Shown here piece after piece: positions 61,964 to 64,000 of a stretch of DNA of 64,000 nucleotides. A program made the position numbers and the translations under genes. The stretch is from NCBI GenBank assembly GCA_900759445.1, contig CAAEVH010000006.1:19532-83531 (forward strand), given 5' to 3'. The DNA is from an uncultured Raoultella sp. (GTDB taxonomy: Bacteria > Pseudomonadota > Gammaproteobacteria > Enterobacterales > Enterobacteriaceae). The notes under the pieces are model-generated. The model had not been told where the DNA came from. It saw only the letters and a program-made list of their open reading frames with translations, and made no database searches. Every line of letters begins with the position of its first letter. Positions within the stretch are counted from its first letter, which is position 1.

Positions 61964-64000
61964 TTAGTTTCGGTTACGGGTGACTTTAATTACATCCGGC
62001 ATAACGCGAATTTTGCGCATAATATTCGCCAGATGGACGCGATCGCGCGCCGTCAGGCGGATAAACGCGCTGTACACGCGACCATCTTTTTCTTCGGTAT
62101 TCAGACTCTGAATATTGGAAGAGGCGGTGTTAATGGCCGCAGTGAGGTTCGCCAGTGCACCCTGGTGGTTAAACATATCCACCTTAATTTCGGTGATAAA
62201 TTCCTGCGCGGTCTCTTTATCCCACTCGACGGCCATAAACTTCTCTGGCTCTTTCTGATAGCCACGAATGTTACGGCAGGACTCATGGTGAATGACCAGG
62301 CCTTTGCCGGGGCTGACGTGGGCGATAATCGGGTCGCCGGGAATCGGACGGCAGCACTTCGCAAAGGTAATCAGCACGCCGTCAGCGCCTTTAATCGGCA
62401 GATGACCGTGGCCTGAAGAGGCGCCCTGCGCCGGTGCGGTGACGGTCTCGCCCTGTTGCAGGTTTTTCGCTACTACGACGCTCATCGCGTTGCCGAGGCC
62501 AATTTCCGCCAGCAGATCGTCAAGGCTGGCCAGCTTCATGCGTTCCAGTTCGCGCTGAATGCTCTCCTGCGGGATTTCAGCCAGTTTACGGCTGCCGCCC
62601 AGGGCATGGTTGAGCAGACGGCGGCCCAGGCTGACGGAGTCATCGCGCTTAAGGTTTTTCAACAGCTGGCGAATTTTGGCGCGCGCTTTTGAGCTGACGA
62701 CAAAATTCAGCCACGCGGCATTCGGACGTGCGCCCGGTGCGGTGATAATTTCCACCGTCTGGCCGCTGGAGAGCGACTGGGATAATGGATACGGCTGGCG
62801 GTCGACGCGTGCGCCAACGCAGGCATGGCCGATATCGGTATGCACCGCGTAGGCGAAATCCACCGGCGTGGCGCCAGCGGGGAGTTCGACAATACGCCCT
62901 TCCGGGGTGAAAACGTAAATCTCATCCGGGAACAGATCGGATTTGACGCTCTCGATAAATTCAAACGAGCTGCCTGCGCTTTGCTGCAGCTCCAGCAGGC
63001 TCTGCATCCAGCGCTGCGCGCGGATTTGTGCGGTGGTGCTGCTTTCGCCGCCGTGCTCTTTATATGCCCAGTGCGCCGCAACCCCCATTTCTGCCATCTG
63101 ATCCATGTCTTCGGTACGAATTTGTACTTCAACCGGGACGCCGTGAGGGCCGATCATCGAGGTGTGCAAAGATTGATAGCCGTTCGCCTTGGGAATGGCG
63201 ATGTAATCTTTCATCCGGCCAGGACGAGGCTTGTAAAGGCTATGCATCTGGCCAAGCACGCGGTAGCAGGTGTCAGAATCATGCACAATCACGCGGAAGG
63301 CGTAGATATCCATAATCGAGTGAAAACGCTGCTCTTTCAGCACCATTTTGCAGTAGATGGAGTACAGATGCTTCTCGCGACCGCTGACGCGACAGGGGAT
63401 TCCCGCTTCCTGTAAACGCCCTTCGATTTCAGAGAGGATCTTTTGAATCATCTCTTTACGGTTGCCGCGCGCCGCTTTGACGACTTCTTTGATGACGCGA
63501 TAGCGGTTGGGATACAGCGCTTCAAAGCCCAGCTCTTCGAGCTCGGTTTTGATGTGGTGGATACCTAAACGGTGGGCCAGCGGGCTGTAGATCTCCAGCG
63601 TTTCGCGGGCAATGCGGCGGCGTTTATCCGGGCGGAGTGAGCCCAGGGTGCGCATGTTGTGCGTGCGGTCGGCAAGTTTGATCAGGATGACGCGGATGTC
63701 CTGCACCATCGCCATAATCATTTTGCGAAAGTTTTCGGCCTGTGCCTCTTTCTTATCGCGGAACTTGAGCTTATCAAGTTTCGATACCCCCTCTACCAGC
63801 TCAGCAACGCTTTTGCCAAAGAGCTGCTCCATATCCTGGTAGGTGGCAGGGGTATCTTCAATCACATCATGCAGTAGCGCAGCCATCAGCGTTTCATAGT
63901 CGAGCTTCATCTCGGCCAGAATGCAGGCTACCGCTACCGGGTGCGTGATATAGGGTTCACCGCTTGAACGTGTCTGGCCCTCGTGAGCGTCACGTGCAAC
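61964..64000 (-). CDS. spoT: (p)ppGpp synthetase/hydrolase SpoT, 5' end beyond the window
   Basis: Bifunctional stringent-response enzyme that mainly degrades (p)ppGpp. The frame is open from the right edge, and the first codon in the window corresponds to about residue 29 of E. coli SpoT. 678 of about 706 residues are present. The HD hydrolase motif is L-L-H-D-V-I-E-D-T; the synthetase domain, TGS domain (Y-V-F-T-P-E-G-R-I-V-E-L-P) and C-terminal ACT domain follow. The segment Q-G-E-T-V-T-A-P-A-Q-G-A-S-S-G before H-G-H-L-P differs from E. coli and is slightly longer. It heads the spoT-trmH-recG series. Confidence 0.98.
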   Translation of the reverse strand, partial: VARDAHEGQTRSSGEPYITHPVAVACILAEMKLDYETLMAALLHDVIEDTPATYQDMEQLFGKSVAELVEGVSKLDKLKFRDKKEAQAENFRKMIMAMVQDIRVILIKLADRTHNMRTLGSLRPDKRRRIARETLEIYSPLAHRLGIHHIKTELEELGFEALYPNRYRVIKEVVKAARGNRKEMIQKILSEIEGRLQEAGIPCRVSGREKHLYSIYCKMVLKEQRFHSIMDIYAFRVIVHDSDTCYRVLGQMHSLYKPRPGRMKDYIAIPKANGYQSLHTSMIGPHGVPVEVQIRTEDMDQMAEMGVAAHWAYKEHGGESSTTAQIRAQRWMQSLLELQQSAGSSFEFIESVKSDLFPDEIYVFTPEGRIVELPAGATPVDFAYAVHTDIGHACVGARVDRQPYPLSQSLSSGQTVEIITAPGARPNAAWLNFVVSSKARAKIRQLLKNLKRDDSVSLGRRLLNHALGGSRKLAEIPQESIQRELERMKLASLDDLLAEIGLGNAMSVVVAKNLQQGETVTAPAQGASSGHGHLPIKGADGVLITFAKCCRPIPGDPIIAHVSPGKGLVIHHESCRNIRGYQKEPEKFMAVEWDKETAQEFITEIKVDMFNHQGALANLTAAINTASSNIQSLNTEEKDGRVYSAFIRLTARDRVHLANIMRKIRVMPDVIKVTRNRN

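Overview
The window looks like chromosomal DNA of a GC-rich member of the Enterobacteriaceae, most likely Klebsiella or Raoultella. The housekeeping genes (spoT, trmH, recG, glpX, fpr, tpiA, cdh, sbp, zapB, glpF, glpK, gltS, xanP, yicH, selC, yicL, yicS) are very close to their E. coli counterparts. They are interleaved with accessory metabolic and efflux genes, and a complete gallate-degradation cluster is present. The genus is inferred from gene content and general GC-richness, not from a database comparison. No insertion sequence, prophage, integrase or CRISPR array was seen.

Layout. (1) 1-4.3 kb: a beta-glucoside-type PTS operon (EIIB, EIIC, EIIA and a LamB-family porin cut by the window edge), divergent from a LacI-type repressor with palindromic operators between them. 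(2) 4.4-11.8 kb: a gallate catabolism cluster (MFS transporter, gallate dioxygenase, LysR regulator with two DNA-binding domains, hydratase, aldolase, tautomerase) ending in an unexpected 6-phosphogluconate-dehydrogenase-like gene. (3) 11.8-15.6 kb: yicS, yicL and murQP for N-acetylmuramate use, without a neighbouring murR. (4) 15.7-26.1 kb: an RND tripartite efflux operon that continues into a Bcr/CflA-type MFS gene, its TetR regulator, a GNAT gene, and a second TetR/DHA2 efflux pair. (5) 26.1-36.9 kb: small LysR, AraC and GlxA-type regulators beside redox or detoxification genes (flavin-binding oxidase family, DUF1348, AhpD-like, NUDIX, metallo-beta-lactamase fold, two alcohol dehydrogenases, quinol monooxygenase family) plus nlpA and an EamA transporter. 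(6) 37.4-43.1 kb: an orphan outer-membrane barrel with an AT-rich leader, selC (tRNA-Sec), an RpiR-type regulator, and a GH4 glycosidase with a glucose-type PTS EIICB. (7) 43.3-64 kb: yicH, xanP, gltS, then glpK, glpF, zapB, sbp, cdh, a DASS permease, tpiA, yiiQ, yiiR, fpr, glpX, then recG, trmH and spoT (cut at the right edge).

The most striking large-scale feature is in part 7. In E. coli K-12 (recalled gene order) gltS and recG are adjacent, and sbp-cdh-tpiA-yiiQ-yiiR-fpr-glpX-glpK-glpF-zapB lies far away. Here that whole block sits between gltS and recG and is circularly permuted: it opens between glpK and glpX and closes between zapB and sbp. This splits the classical glpFKX operon and puts glpX behind recG. 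It is what excision of a circle followed by reinsertion at another point would give.

The accessory part is dominated by sugar and aromatic-compound uptake and by export, each module with a local regulator and often a visible inverted repeat. I did not find a clear-cut unknown defence or mobile system. The best candidates for something undescribed are the permuted glp block, the extra dehydrogenase and double-HTH regulator in the gallate cluster, the coupled flavin-binding/DUF1348 pair, the structured DNA between selC and the RpiR gene, and a 22-codon ORF upstream of nlpA.
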